Shown: positions 26,361 through 34,870, counted from the first letter of the stretch. The stretch: DNA of 64,000 nucleotides from Pararhodobacter sp. CCB-MM2 (GCF_001691415.1 NZ_LRRR01000001.1:496001-560000), one strand, 5' to 3'. Numbers and translations: made by a program. The notes: generated by a model from the sequence alone, not told the origin.

Positions 26361-26969
26361 ATGAGCATGACCCAGGACCTGCGCGCAACGCGCCCCGTTT
26401 CGCCTGCCGTTTCCCCCCAGATCTCGCGTCGTGGCTTGCTGGTCGGCGGCGCGGCGACCTCGCTTCTGGCCGCCTGCGGCAACCCGGTCGGCAATTTCAA
26501 CGCCGAGCGTCTGGATGCCCGCGTCGACGCCACGCGCGATTACCTGCGCCAGAACCATAACGAACTGGCGCCGTTGTTCGCCAACGCCCAAGGCATCCTC
26601 TACATGCCGCTGGTGACCGAGGCCGGCTTCTTCGTCGGCGGCTCGTTCGGGCAAGGCGCTTTGCGGATCAACGACGCGACGGTCGATTACTATTCGGCCA
26701 CCCGCGTCTCGGCCGGTCTGCAGATCGGCGCGCAGCAATTCGCGCATGTGCTGTTCTTCATGACCCCGCAGGCGCTGCAGGATTTCCGCAGCTCCGAAGG
26801 CTGGGCTGCTTCGGCCGACATCCGCTACGCGCTGCCCGAACAGGGCGGCTCGGCGGGCGTGACCACGACCACCGTCTTCTCGCCGGTGATCGCCGTGGTC
26901 TTCGGTCAGGCCGGTCTCATCGCCGGGGCCTCGCTGGCCGGCGTGCGCTACCAGCGCATCATCCCCTGA
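26361..26969 (+). CDS. Ysc84/SYLF-domain lipoprotein, Tat-type signal
   Basis: 202 residues. The N-terminus combines a twin-arginine motif (SRRGLLVGG) and a lipobox (LLAAC), so export by Tat followed by lipidation is expected. The rest is a SYLF/Ysc84 domain (LFANAQGILYMPLVTEAGFFVGGSFG...SPVIAVVFGQAGLIAGASLAG). SYLF domains bind lipids or actin in eukaryotes; the bacterial role is unknown. It stands alone between hemB and the ammonia-lyase gene. Confidence 0.88.
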   Translation: MSMTQDLRATRPVSPAVSPQISRRGLLVGGAATSLLAACGNPVGNFNAERLDARVDATRDYLRQNHNELAPLFANAQGILYMPLVTEAGFFVGGSFGQGALRINDATVDYYSATRVSAGLQIGAQQFAHVLFFMTPQALQDFRSSEGWAASADIRYALPEQGGSAGVTTTTVFSPVIAVVFGQAGLIAGASLAGVRYQRIIP

Positions 26970-27141
26970 CGCGCGCATAGCGGGCAGAGTTTCCGATGGG
27001 CGCGGCTTTGTCCGCGCCCTTTTCCTTTGCGCAACACGAATTGCCGATCCGCGCAGGCTTTCATTCGTTTCCGTGGAAAATAAACATTTACCGATGCGGT
27101 GCCGCTGTTAGCCTCCCCCTTGCTCATTCAGGGAGGAACGG

Positions 27142-28785
27142 ATGATCACCATCAGCGGCGAGGGCCTGACGCTCTCGCAAATCAATGCCGTCTCGAAAGG
27201 CGCCAAGATCGCGCTGTCGCAGGACCCGCAGGTGCTGGGCCGGATCGAGGCCAGCCAAGGCCGGATCGAGGCTGCCGTCAACAATGGCGAGGATGTTTAC
27301 GGCGTCACCACGCTTTACGGCGGCATGGCCGACCAGCGCGTACCCGTGGAGCGGATGATCGAGCTGCAGCATATCGCGCTCTGGCACCACAAGACCGCCA
27401 CCGGCCCGCGCCTGCCGGCCGAGGATGTGCGCGCCGCGATGCTGCTGCGGATCAACAGCCTGATGAAGGGCTATTCCGGCGTCCGGCTGGAGTTGATCGA
27501 GCGCTATGTGACTTTCCTCAACGCGGGCGTGACACCCCATGCATTCCAGCGCGGCTCGATCGGGGCCTCGGGCGACCTTGTGCCGCTCAGCTATATCGGC
27601 GCCTCGGTGATCGGGCTCGATCCCGCGTTCCTCGTCGATTGGAATGGCGAGACGATGGATTGTCACAGCGCGCTGAATAAGCTCGGGCTGGAGCCCCTGA
27701 CGTTGCGCCCCAAGGAGGGGCTGGCGATGAACAACGGCACCACCGCCTCGACGGGTGTCGCCGCCAATGCCATGGGCCGCGGCGCGCGCGTGCTGGCACT
27801 GGGTCTTGCGACACAGGCCCTGCTGGCCGAAGCGCTTCTGGCCACCAACCAGAGCTTCCACGCCACCATTCAGGCGATCAAGCCGCATCCGGGTCAGGTC
27901 TTCGTGGGCAGCCTGTTTCGTAACCTGCTCGAGGGCTCGATATTGATCCGCGGCGAGGCCGCCGGCGAGCGTGGCCACCGCAAGGGCAAGCTCATCCAAG
28001 ACCGCTACTCGCTGCGCTGCTTGCCGCAATACACCGGCCCCATCGTCGACATGATGGCCGTCGCGGCGAAGCAAATCGCCACCGAGGCGAATTCCGCCAA
28101 TGACAACCCGCTGGTCGATCCCGATACCGGCGAGGTCTACCACACCGGCAATTTCCTCGCGCAATACACCGGCGTCGCCTGCGACACGCTGCGCGCGCAG
28201 CTGGCGATGCTGCTCAAACATCTCGACGTGCAGATCGCCATGCTGGTCACGCCCGAGTTCAACAACGGCCTGCCGCCGTCTCTGGTCGGCAACCCCGATC
28301 ACGGGCTGAACATGGGGCTGAAATCGCTGCAGCTGACCTGCAACTCGGTGGCGCCCTTGGTGCAGTTCTACGGCCGCTCGATGGTCGACCTCTACCCAAG
28401 CCATGCCGAGCAATTCAACCAGAACATCAACAGCCAGGCGATGAACGCGGCCAACCTCGCGCGCGAGGCGGTCGATGCCAGCGAGCATTTCCTCGCCGCC
28501 GCGCTGGTCTTCGCCGTGCAAGCGGTGGAGCTTCGGGCCAACACCGTCCGCCCCGGCTTCGACGCCTCGGACCTGCTGTCCACCCGCAACGCCGCCCTCT
28601 ACCGCGCCGCAAGGACGGTGGCCCTCGGCGCCCCGGACGCCGAGAAGCCGCTCCTGTGGAACGACACCGAAGGCTTCATTCAGGACAAGGTCGAGGGCAT
28701 CCTCACCGACCTGCGCGAGGGCAAAGTGATCGCCGCGGCCATGGCCGACACCCAAGCCGAGATCGACGCCTTCCTCGCCGCCTGA
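27142..28785 (+). CDS. Aromatic amino-acid ammonia-lyase, PAL-like (MIO family)
   Basis: 547 residues. The MIO cofactor triad Ala142-Ser143-Gly144 lies in GSIGASGDLVPLSYI and catalytic Tyr53 in VYGVTT. The late motif EQFNQNINSQ is the form found in cyanobacterial phenylalanine ammonia-lyase, not the NQEDHVS of histidine ammonia-lyase, so hutH is unlikely. The substrate-switch pair reads His82-His83 (LWHHKTATG); tyrosine lyases have His at the first position and PALs have Phe-Leu. I infer deamination or isomerisation of tyrosine or a related amino acid. GGGAGGAACGG precedes the ATG. No hut genes are nearby. Confidence 0.9.
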   Translation: MITISGEGLTLSQINAVSKGAKIALSQDPQVLGRIEASQGRIEAAVNNGEDVYGVTTLYGGMADQRVPVERMIELQHIALWHHKTATGPRLPAEDVRAAMLLRINSLMKGYSGVRLELIERYVTFLNAGVTPHAFQRGSIGASGDLVPLSYIGASVIGLDPAFLVDWNGETMDCHSALNKLGLEPLTLRPKEGLAMNNGTTASTGVAANAMGRGARVLALGLATQALLAEALLATNQSFHATIQAIKPHPGQVFVGSLFRNLLEGSILIRGEAAGERGHRKGKLIQDRYSLRCLPQYTGPIVDMMAVAAKQIATEANSANDNPLVDPDTGEVYHTGNFLAQYTGVACDTLRAQLAMLLKHLDVQIAMLVTPEFNNGLPPSLVGNPDHGLNMGLKSLQLTCNSVAPLVQFYGRSMVDLYPSHAEQFNQNINSQAMNAANLAREAVDASEHFLAAALVFAVQAVELRANTVRPGFDASDLLSTRNAALYRAARTVALGAPDAEKPLLWNDTEGFIQDKVEGILTDLREGKVIAAAMADTQAEIDAFLAA

Positions 28786-28788
28786 CCT

Positions 28789-28840
28789 CATCTTTGCTCT
28801 GAAAATATCCTGGGGGTCCGGGGGCAAAGCCCCCGGGTCT
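28789..28840 (-). repeat. 3'-end composite repeat, copy 5 (inverted)
   Basis: TTTGCTCTGAAAATATCCTG followed by hairpin CCGGGGGC (28818-28825)/GCCCCCGG (28829-28836) around AAA. It lies between the convergent ammonia-lyase and YeeE genes and is almost the reverse complement of copy 4. Confidence 0.75.
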
Positions 28841-29884
28841 TCACTCCGCCGCCACGCCAATCAATCGCCGCAGCCCCACCAAGGCCCCCGCCGCAATCGC
28901 CGCCAGTGTCACCGGCGCCGACCAGGCCAGCGTCGCGAAGGCGCTGACGCCCTGCCCGACCGAACATCCCAGAGCCAGCACGCCACCGACGCCCATCAAC
29001 GCCGCACCACCGACCTGCCGCCCCAACTCGCGCGGGTCTTCGCAGGCTTCCCAGCGGAACATCCCGCGCCAGAGCGATCCCGCCAGCGCGCCGCCCATCA
29101 CGCCCATCACCGCCCCGACCGAAAAGTTCAGCCCGCCCGCGGTCGAGGTCATCAGATACATCAACGTCCGGCCCACCGGCGCGGTAAAGGACAGCCCCTC
29201 GACGCCCACCTCACCAAAACTCTCCCGGTTCAGCCAAGACGTGCCCCAAAGCGCCAGCCCCACCGCCGCGCCTGCGACGACACCCCAAGCCATCTCGCCG
29301 GGCTGCCGACGCAACGGACCGTAGCCCAAAGCCCAGGCAAGGAACGCGGCCGAGACGGCCAAAGCCGTCACCAAGGGCGGCAGGCCAATCAGACCCTCCA
29401 CGAAGGCGGATAGTCCCTGCTCGCCCGCTGCGGCCTCCTGCGGGAACAATGCGATTCGCAACGGCGCCAAGGGCCCCGAAAGGGTGATGAACCCGAAGAC
29501 ACCCATCACCACGACGACGACCAGCGACCGAAGATCCCCGCCGCCGAAACGCACCAAGGCCCCAAACCCGCAGTTTCCGGCCAGCGCCATCCCATAGCCA
29601 AAGATCAACCCGCCCGCGATCGAGGCCAGCGGGTTCCACGCCAGCTGGTGATAGAAGGTCTCGCCCAAGGTGATCTGTCCCAGCGAGACCCCGAGGAAGG
29701 TCCCGGTGATCGCCACCGCCAGCACGATGCCCCACAGCCGCAGCCGGCGCTGATCGCCGCCATAGGCCGCCATCTCCAGCGCACCCAAGGTGCAGAAGTT
29801 CCCCAACCGCGCCGAAAGCCCCAAGATCCCGCCCGAAGCGAGGCCCAACAGCGCTGCCAAAGCCCCGTATGACAAGTTTTCCAT
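28841..29884 (-). CDS. YeeE/YedE-family sulfur transporter, copy 1
   Basis: 347 residues from the ATG at 29884, which has GGGAGGGA just upstream. About nine membrane segments in two YeeE-type halves. The conserved cysteines of thiosulfate transporters of this family are present in GNFCTLGALEMA, GNCGFGALVRFGGG and LGCSVGQGVS. The family imports thiosulfate or related sulfur through the inner membrane. Its position beside the sox locus fits sulfur import or handling. Divergent from the metallo-hydrolase gene. Confidence 0.88.
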   Translation of the reverse strand: MENLSYGALAALLGLASGGILGLSARLGNFCTLGALEMAAYGGDQRRLRLWGIVLAVAITGTFLGVSLGQITLGETFYHQLAWNPLASIAGGLIFGYGMALAGNCGFGALVRFGGGDLRSLVVVVVMGVFGFITLSGPLAPLRIALFPQEAAAGEQGLSAFVEGLIGLPPLVTALAVSAAFLAWALGYGPLRRQPGEMAWGVVAGAAVGLALWGTSWLNRESFGEVGVEGLSFTAPVGRTLMYLMTSTAGGLNFSVGAVMGVMGGALAGSLWRGMFRWEACEDPRELGRQVGGAALMGVGGVLALGCSVGQGVSAFATLAWSAPVTLAAIAAGALVGLRRLIGVAAE

Positions 29885-30117
29885 ACATCCCTCCCCGGCC
29901 GGTGCCTGCAACCCTCAGCCCAGACCCAAGGCTCCAAAATCCCCACTTGCCGAGCGGAAAGCAAGGGGTTCGGCCCTAGGCTTCGCACGGATACGCATGT
30001 TCGAATGGATCTTGCGGCAATCTCAGGGTGCTGTAGGGTGATTTCAGCGCTTCCTCTCCCAAACTGCGCCCTCTGTTGCCCGCCCTCGCGCGGGCCGTTT
30101 TCCAATGGGAGAGTATC

Positions 30118-31020
30118 ATGCAGATCACCAGACGCGGCTTCACCCTCGGCGCTTCGGCGCTTCTGGGCACCGGGCTCGTCAGCCGCCGCGCGCGCGCGTC
30201 GGTCAGCCTCGGCGGCATGCAGGTCGAGATGGTCTCGGACGGCAACCTCGTGCTGCCGCTGGACTTCAGCCTTGGCCGGATGCCGGAGGGCGCATCCGAG
30301 ATCCTCGCGCGCTACGGCATCGAGGGTGAAGCCCTGACGCCGCCCTGCAACATCACCCTTCTGCGCCACGAGGACCGCGTCATCTTGTTCGACGTGGGAT
30401 CAGGGTCGGATTTCCAGCCCTCGGCCGGCCTCTTGCCCGAGACGCTCGATACCCTCGGCGTCGCGCCGGAGGAGATCACCCATCTGGTCATCACCCATGG
30501 TCATCCGGATCATATCTGGGGCCTGCTGGATGATTTCGACGAACCCTTCCTTCCAGAGGCGCAGATTTTCATGGGCCGGTCCGAATTCGACTATTGGCGC
30601 GACCCGAACACCGTGTCCACCATCGACCCCGCCCGCCAGAGCTTTGCTGTCGGCGCCGAGCGTCGCCTCTCGGCGGTGGCCGATCTCGTCACCTTCTTCG
30701 AGGACGGCGAAGAGATCCTGCCGGGCATCTTGGCCCGCATGACCCCAGGCCACACCCCCGGTCACATGAGCTTCGAGCTGCGTGATGGCTCCGAGAGCCT
30801 GATGGTCGTCGGCGATGCAATCGGCAACCACCACGTCGGCTTCGAGCGCCCGGAATGGGAGACCAGTTCGGATCAGGACCCGACGCTTGGCGCGACCACG
30901 CGCGCGGCGCTGCTCGATCAGCTCGCCAGCAGCCAGATGATGCTCGCAGGCTTCCATCTGCCGGGCGGATTGGGCCGTGCGGAACGCTCGGGCGACGGTT
31001 ACCGCTTCGTCCCGGCCTGA
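30118..31020 (+). CDS. Tat-exported metallo-beta-lactamase-fold hydrolase (SoxH-like?)
   Basis: 300 residues from ATG 30118 after TGGGAGAG. The N-terminus ITRRGFTLGASALLG is a twin-arginine signal. The metal site THGHPDH, the later PGHTPGHMSFEL, VVGDAI and AGFHLPGG are standard for the fold. Paracoccus soxH encodes a periplasmic metallo-hydrolase at the end of the sox locus. Position and export suit a related role in sulfur metabolism, but the assignment to SoxH is inference. Confidence 0.85.
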   Translation: MQITRRGFTLGASALLGTGLVSRRARASVSLGGMQVEMVSDGNLVLPLDFSLGRMPEGASEILARYGIEGEALTPPCNITLLRHEDRVILFDVGSGSDFQPSAGLLPETLDTLGVAPEEITHLVITHGHPDHIWGLLDDFDEPFLPEAQIFMGRSEFDYWRDPNTVSTIDPARQSFAVGAERRLSAVADLVTFFEDGEEILPGILARMTPGHTPGHMSFELRDGSESLMVVGDAIGNHHVGFERPEWETSSDQDPTLGATTRAALLDQLASSQMMLAGFHLPGGLGRAERSGDGYRFVPA

Positions 31021-31052
31021 GAAAAGGGCACCAGCGCGTCGCAGACGCGCGC

Positions 31053-31083
31053 GGGGCGCGGGGGCTCGATGCCCCCGCGCCCC
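31053..31083. terminator. Bidirectional terminator hairpin
   Basis: GGGGCGCGGGGGC (31053-31065) pairs perfectly with GCCCCCGCGCCCC (31071-31083) around TCGAT, between convergent genes. Confidence 0.7.
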
Positions 31084-31100
31084 GCTGCCTTCTGGCAGGA

Positions 31101-32168
31101 TCAGACCGCAGCCAGCCGCGCGCCGCGTTGATCGACAAGGAAATCCGCCCCCATCGCCCCGATCCAGAAGCAAAATAGCGCCAGCCACGCCGTCGCCGCA
31201 AAGATCGACCCGCCGGTCACGCCTGCACCGATCGCACAGCCGCCCGCCAGCATCCCGCCAAACCCCATCAGCACCGCACCGAACATCGACCGGCGCATGT
31301 TGGCCTCGCCTTCGAAGCCCTGAAACCGGAACTCCCGCTTCACCAGCGAGGACAGGAAAGCGCCCAGAAACACCCCCGGCACCAGCCCGATGTCGAAGTT
31401 CAACGCGGGCGAGGATTCGAGGAAGAACATCAAGGTGTTGGCCGACGGTCCGGTGAAGGTGGCCGAGGTCACGTTGACCGGCTCCCACGCGACCTGCGCC
31501 AGCGTCCAGGTCAGCACCCAGCCCATCGCCACGGCGAATCCCACGCCCGAAGCGAAGACCAGCGCCCCGAATCCCATCCGGTTGCGCCGCGCCACGACAA
31601 GCGCGATCACCGCCAAAACCAGCCCCAGCACAAGCCCCGCCTCATCCGGCAAATGCAGCAAGGTCAGCAGGTTCAGGTTCTGCCCGTTCGGTGTGACCCA
31701 CAGGGCTGCCAGCCAGGTCCGGATCGGCGCCAGCCATCCGTGCAGGCTCATCTGCGCGACCACGGCGAAGATCAGCCCCGAGACGACCGAGCGCAGGTTC
31801 CCCGTCGCCGCCAAGACCAACAGCCGGCCGGAGCAGCCGCGCGCCAGCACCATGCCGACGCCGAACATCAGGCCGCCGATCACCGCGCCCGACCAGCTGC
31901 CCGCGACGCCCATCATCCGCGAATCCTGGGCATCGAACAGGCCCAGCCATTGCGCGCCCTGCACCCAGACCATCGCGGTCGAGAAGGTCAGCAGCCAGAC
32001 CGCCACCCTGCCCCCGAGCATCCCCCGGGCGAACTCCACCGTTGCCGCGCGCAGGCAGAAGGACGAGCGTTGCGCGGCAATGCCGAAGACCATGCCGGTC
32101 AGCAGCCCGAACAGCGCGCCCGCCCGGTCCTCGCCGATCCATTCCACGAAGGCCATGATCGCATCCAT
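31101..32168 (-). CDS. YeeE/YedE-family sulfur transporter, copy 2
   Basis: 355 residues, polytopic, with the cysteine motifs SFCLRAATVEFARG, ARGCSGRLLVLAATGNLRS and AGGCAIGAGVTGG. It is clearly diverged from copy 1, so not a recent duplication. It follows soxS and soxR on the same strand and may be cotranscribed with them; a palindrome ATTCCGGAAT lies just before its start. Probable thiosulfate/sulfur uptake in the inner membrane. Confidence 0.88.
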   Translation of the reverse strand: MDAIMAFVEWIGEDRAGALFGLLTGMVFGIAAQRSSFCLRAATVEFARGMLGGRVAVWLLTFSTAMVWVQGAQWLGLFDAQDSRMMGVAGSWSGAVIGGLMFGVGMVLARGCSGRLLVLAATGNLRSVVSGLIFAVVAQMSLHGWLAPIRTWLAALWVTPNGQNLNLLTLLHLPDEAGLVLGLVLAVIALVVARRNRMGFGALVFASGVGFAVAMGWVLTWTLAQVAWEPVNVTSATFTGPSANTLMFFLESSPALNFDIGLVPGVFLGAFLSSLVKREFRFQGFEGEANMRRSMFGAVLMGFGGMLAGGCAIGAGVTGGSIFAATAWLALFCFWIGAMGADFLVDQRGARLAAV

Positions 32169-32207
32169 GCCGCCTCTCCTCCTGCCAGACAGGGGTGAGA
32201 TATGCGA

Positions 32208-32217
32208 ATTCCGGAAT
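32208..32217. promoter_or_regulatory. Candidate operator upstream of YeeE copy 2
   Basis: Perfect palindrome ATTCCGGAAT, flanked on both sides by ATGCGAA-like sequence. It lies 40 bases before the YeeE start, downstream of soxR. ATTC...GAAT half sites are typical of persulfide-sensing ArsR regulators, so SoxR is the obvious candidate binder. Confidence 0.35.
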
Positions 32218-32262
32218 GCGAACCTTGATCTGGATCAGCCGGCTCGCGCTGGCCGCGCGGCG

Positions 32263-32685
32263 TCAGGACCGCTTGAACACGCGCTGCACGGTGGCGACCA
32301 TCTCTCGCACGCGGTCATCGGCGAGCGAATAGATGATCTGGTTGCCGTCGCGCCGCGTGGTGACCAGCTTCTCATAGCGCAGACGGGCCAATTGCTGACT
32401 GACGGCGGCTTGCCGGGACATGATCAGCTGCTCCAGCTCCGTCACGGTATGGTCACGCTCGCAGAGGTAGAACAGCATCATCAGCCGTCCCTCGTGCCCC
32501 ATGACCTTGAGGAAATCGGCGGCTTCGCGGGCTTCCAGCGCCAGATCCTCGGGCGCGGACATCGGGCCGCAACGCGGATCGGACGCCGAAACCTTCAGCG
32601 CCCCCGAGGCCGAGGCCCCGTCCTTGTCTTGCCCGTCAGGCGCCATGCCGTCTCCGTCCTGCGCCCGGCCATCGTGGCCGGACAC
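32263..32685 (-). CDS. soxR: ArsR-family regulator of the sox genes
   Basis: 140 residues from a GTG at 32685 preceded by GGAAAGGAT. The winged helix is typical: VMGHEGRLMMLFYL, VTELEQLIMSRQAAVSQQLARLRYEKLV, RRDGNQIIYSL. Sox SoxR proteins are ArsR repressors released by sulfane sulfur through cysteines. Here Cys75 lies at the end of the first core helix; the only other cysteine is Cys39, in a polar N-terminal extension (GRAQDGDGMAPDGQDKD). Located beside soxS and divergent from soxV, as in Paracoccus. An alternative start at Met42 would remove Cys39. Confidence 0.9.
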   Translation of the reverse strand: MSGHDGRAQDGDGMAPDGQDKDGASASGALKVSASDPRCGPMSAPEDLALEAREAADFLKVMGHEGRLMMLFYLCERDHTVTELEQLIMSRQAAVSQQLARLRYEKLVTTRRDGNQIIYSLADDRVREMVATVQRVFKRS

Positions 32686-32787
32686 CCGAGATCCTTTCCC
32701 GTTGAAGGCCAGACCCTAGCACGCGCAACGGCAGGAAGCGAGACATCCAAAGGCCTCAGGCCGCAGTGAAAGCGGCGGCCAAACCCC

Positions 32788-33186
32788 TCAACCCGTGGGA
32801 GATTCCGTTGCCGCGTCAATCATCTCGTTGATGTAGGGCCAGAAGAAATCGTCGCCTGGATAGCCGATCAAGCGGCCCTGCTCAGTGCCATCGGCGCCGA
32901 TCAGGATGAAGGTCGGCGTGACGAAGGGCTGCGAGGCCAGCGTCACCCCCTCAGGCAGCGGGCCACGGAGGTCGGCATGAACCAAAGGCGCGCGGGCGCC
33001 TTCGGGCGAGGCCTCGTAAGCTGGGGCGACATCGCGGTTGAAAGCCGCGCAGATGTAGCAGCCGGTCTGTTCGATCATCAGCAGGCGAAGTTCTTGCGCC
33101 ATCGCCGGCAGGGCCGTCAGCGCAAGCACGCTTGCCATCGCAAGCCGGGTGCCGAAATGCCGAATGCGCGTTCCGTGACGTGACAT
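32788..33186 (-). CDS. soxS: SoxS, periplasmic thioredoxin
   Basis: 132 residues from ATG 33186; longer upstream frames lack a signal peptide at their start. A Sec signal (LAMASVLALTALPAMAQ) is followed by a thioredoxin-like domain with active-site CYIC (TGCYICAAF) and the cis-proline in VTPTFILIG. In Paracoccus, SoxS keeps SoxY's sulfur-carrying cysteine reduced and active. Precedes soxR in the same direction. Confidence 0.9.
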   Translation of the reverse strand: MSRHGTRIRHFGTRLAMASVLALTALPAMAQELRLLMIEQTGCYICAAFNRDVAPAYEASPEGARAPLVHADLRGPLPEGVTLASQPFVTPTFILIGADGTEQGRLIGYPGDDFFWPYINEMIDAATESPTG

Positions 33187-33271
33187 GATCTCAGATCTCC
33201 TGCGCCTGACCCATACGAAGCCCCTACCGCATCCGTTTCCTGAAGACACGCGAATCCGGTTGACGGCGATT

Positions 33272-33295
33272 ATTATACATATGAAGATTGTAATG
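33272..33295. promoter_or_regulatory. Candidate SoxR operator in the soxS-soxV gap
   Basis: AT-rich stretch in GC-rich DNA with an imperfect inverted repeat ATTATACA/TTGTAAT. Within it, TATGAAGATTGTAATG (33280-33295) is 14/16 identical to 37245-37260 before soxB. In a related bacterium SoxR is known to bind the soxS-soxV gap. Confidence 0.55.
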
Positions 33296-33376
33296 TTTTG
33301 AAACGGCTTCGACAAGGCCCAGCCCCCGATTGGCACGGCTTTCGGCTGTTTCCCGTCTTTGGGAGGGGCGGTCCCC

Positions 33377-34114
33377 ATGTTCGATATCTCGTTTGGCGGG
33401 GCGGCTTTGGCCGGCATCCTGTCGTTTCTGTCCCCCTGCATCCTGCCGATGGTGCCGTTCTACCTGTGCTACATGGCCGGATTGTCGATGGCCGAATTGC
33501 GCTCGGATCAAGGGTTGGCACCGGGGGCGCAACGGCGCCTCGTGTTCTCGGCCATTGCCTTTGCCTTGGGCGTGACCTCGATCTTCATGCTGCTGGGCCT
33601 TGGCGCTACGGCGCTGGGACAGGCCTTCATCCAGTGGAAGGAAACGCTGCGCTGGATCGCGGCCGCCGTGCTTTTGGTGTTCGGCCTGCATTTCCTCGGC
33701 GTGGTGAAGATCGGCTTCCTTTACCGGCAGGCCCGGATCGAGAATGCCGGCTCGCCGCAATCGATCCTCGGCTCCTATGTCATGGGGCTTGCCTTCGGCT
33801 TCGGCTGGACGCCCTGCGTCGGCCCGGCGCTGGCAGCGATCCTGATGATTGCCTCGGGCATGGGGGATCTGGTGCGCGGAACGTTGCTGTTGGCGGTCTA
33901 CGGTCTGGCGATGACCCTGCCCTTCGTGATTGCCGCGCTGTTTGCCCGGCCGTTTCTGGCGTGGGTCGCCCGCCACCGCGACAAGCTGGGCCATGTGGAG
34001 AAGGTCATGGGCGTGATGCTCATCGTCTTCGCGGTGCTGATCGCCACCAATACGCTGAACGTGATTGCGCAATTCATGATTGACACGATGCCGTGGCTCG
34101 CCACCATCGGATGA
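33377..34114 (+). CDS. soxV: SoxV, CcdA-like thiol electron transporter
   Basis: 245 residues from ATG 33377. Six membrane segments with the two redox cysteine motifs of CcdA/DsbD-beta proteins: SFLSPCILPMVPFYLCY near the N-terminus and GWTPCVGPALAA in the fourth segment. It moves reducing power from cytoplasmic thioredoxin across the inner membrane to periplasmic SoxW/SoxS. First gene of soxVWXYZABCD; 11 bases before soxW. Confidence 0.95.
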   Translation: MFDISFGGAALAGILSFLSPCILPMVPFYLCYMAGLSMAELRSDQGLAPGAQRRLVFSAIAFALGVTSIFMLLGLGATALGQAFIQWKETLRWIAAAVLLVFGLHFLGVVKIGFLYRQARIENAGSPQSILGSYVMGLAFGFGWTPCVGPALAAILMIASGMGDLVRGTLLLAVYGLAMTLPFVIAALFARPFLAWVARHRDKLGHVEKVMGVMLIVFAVLIATNTLNVIAQFMIDTMPWLATIG

Positions 34115-34125
34115 GGGAGGACAGA

Positions 34126-34722
34126 ATGAACACGTCACGCCGCACCCTGTTGACCACGGGCCTGGCCCTGAGCCTGGCCGCACCGTCCCTGATCCGCCCC
34201 GCCCGGGCCGAGGATCTGCCCGCCCCGCCCTTGGGCGAGGACGGGCTGCACAAGCCCGACTGGCTGGTCGAGACCTTCCGCGACATGCGCGACGACCTTG
34301 AGGAAGCGAATGCCGCCGGCAAGCGCATGCTGATCCTCGTCGAGCAGCGCGGCTGCATCTACTGCACGCGCATGCACGAACATGTCTACACCGACGAGCG
34401 CATTGCCCAGATGCTGCGGGACGATTTCTTCGTCGTGCAGATGAACCTGTTCGGCAACATCCCCGTCACCGATTTCGATGGCGAGGAGAAGGACGAGCGC
34501 GACATGATGGTGCGCTGGGGCGTGGTCTTCACCCCCACCATGCTGTTCATGCCCGAGACGTTGCCCGAATCGGGAACCGCCGCCCAAAACGCCGTGATGA
34601 TGATGCCGGGCGCCTTCGAGAGGGGCACCACCCGGCTGATGCTGCAATGGGTGCTGGAGCGCGGCTATGAGGGCGACGAGCATTTCCAGCACTATGTCGC
34701 CCGCAACTTGGACCGTGGCTGA
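34126..34722 (+). CDS. soxW: SoxW, periplasmic thioredoxin
   Basis: 198 residues from ATG 34126 with GGGAGGA upstream. The N-terminus (SRRTLLTTGLALSLAAPS) carries an RR pair and hydrophobic core, so Tat or Sec export. The thioredoxin domain has active site GCIYC and cis-proline FTPTMLF. SoxW receives electrons from SoxV and reduces periplasmic Sox partners. Its end and soxX are separated by a 210-base regulatory gap. Confidence 0.92.
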   Translation: MNTSRRTLLTTGLALSLAAPSLIRPARAEDLPAPPLGEDGLHKPDWLVETFRDMRDDLEEANAAGKRMLILVEQRGCIYCTRMHEHVYTDERIAQMLRDDFFVVQMNLFGNIPVTDFDGEEKDERDMMVRWGVVFTPTMLFMPETLPESGTAAQNAVMMMPGAFERGTTRLMLQWVLERGYEGDEHFQHYVARNLDRG

Positions 34723-34804
34723 ATCGCCGCATCGCAGCATCGCAAGGCGTTGACAATTCAGCGGCTTACGGATCTTTCTTCAAGCGTAGCAGGAAGCCTT
34801 TCTG

Positions 34805-34829
34805 CATTTGCTTCATCTATATGCAAATG
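34805..34829. promoter_or_regulatory. Inverted repeat in the soxW-soxX gap (candidate SoxR operator)
   Basis: CATTTGC (34805-34811) and GCAAATG (34823-34829) form a perfect inverted repeat around 11 AT-rich bases. SoxR of a related sox cluster binds the soxW-soxX gap. Confidence 0.5.
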
Positions 34830-34852
34830 TTTGAATTTCCTGTTGCCCTTAC

Positions 34853-34870
34853 GGTAGACCATCGTCTACC
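34853..34870. promoter_or_regulatory. Second palindrome in the soxW-soxX gap
   Basis: GGTAGAC (34853-34859), CATC, GTCTACC (34864-34870): perfect 7-bp inverted repeat 62 bases before soxX. TTGCCC at 34843-34848 and TACCAT at 34867-34872 (18 apart) could be a promoter overlapping it. It could be an operator or an RNA hairpin in the leader. Confidence 0.45.

Noticed and set aside
27142..28785. hutH (histidine ammonia-lyase) as the name for the MIO enzyme
   Set aside because: The histidine-specific NQEDHVS glutamate is replaced by NQNINSQ, the switch pair is His-His, and no hut genes are adjacent.
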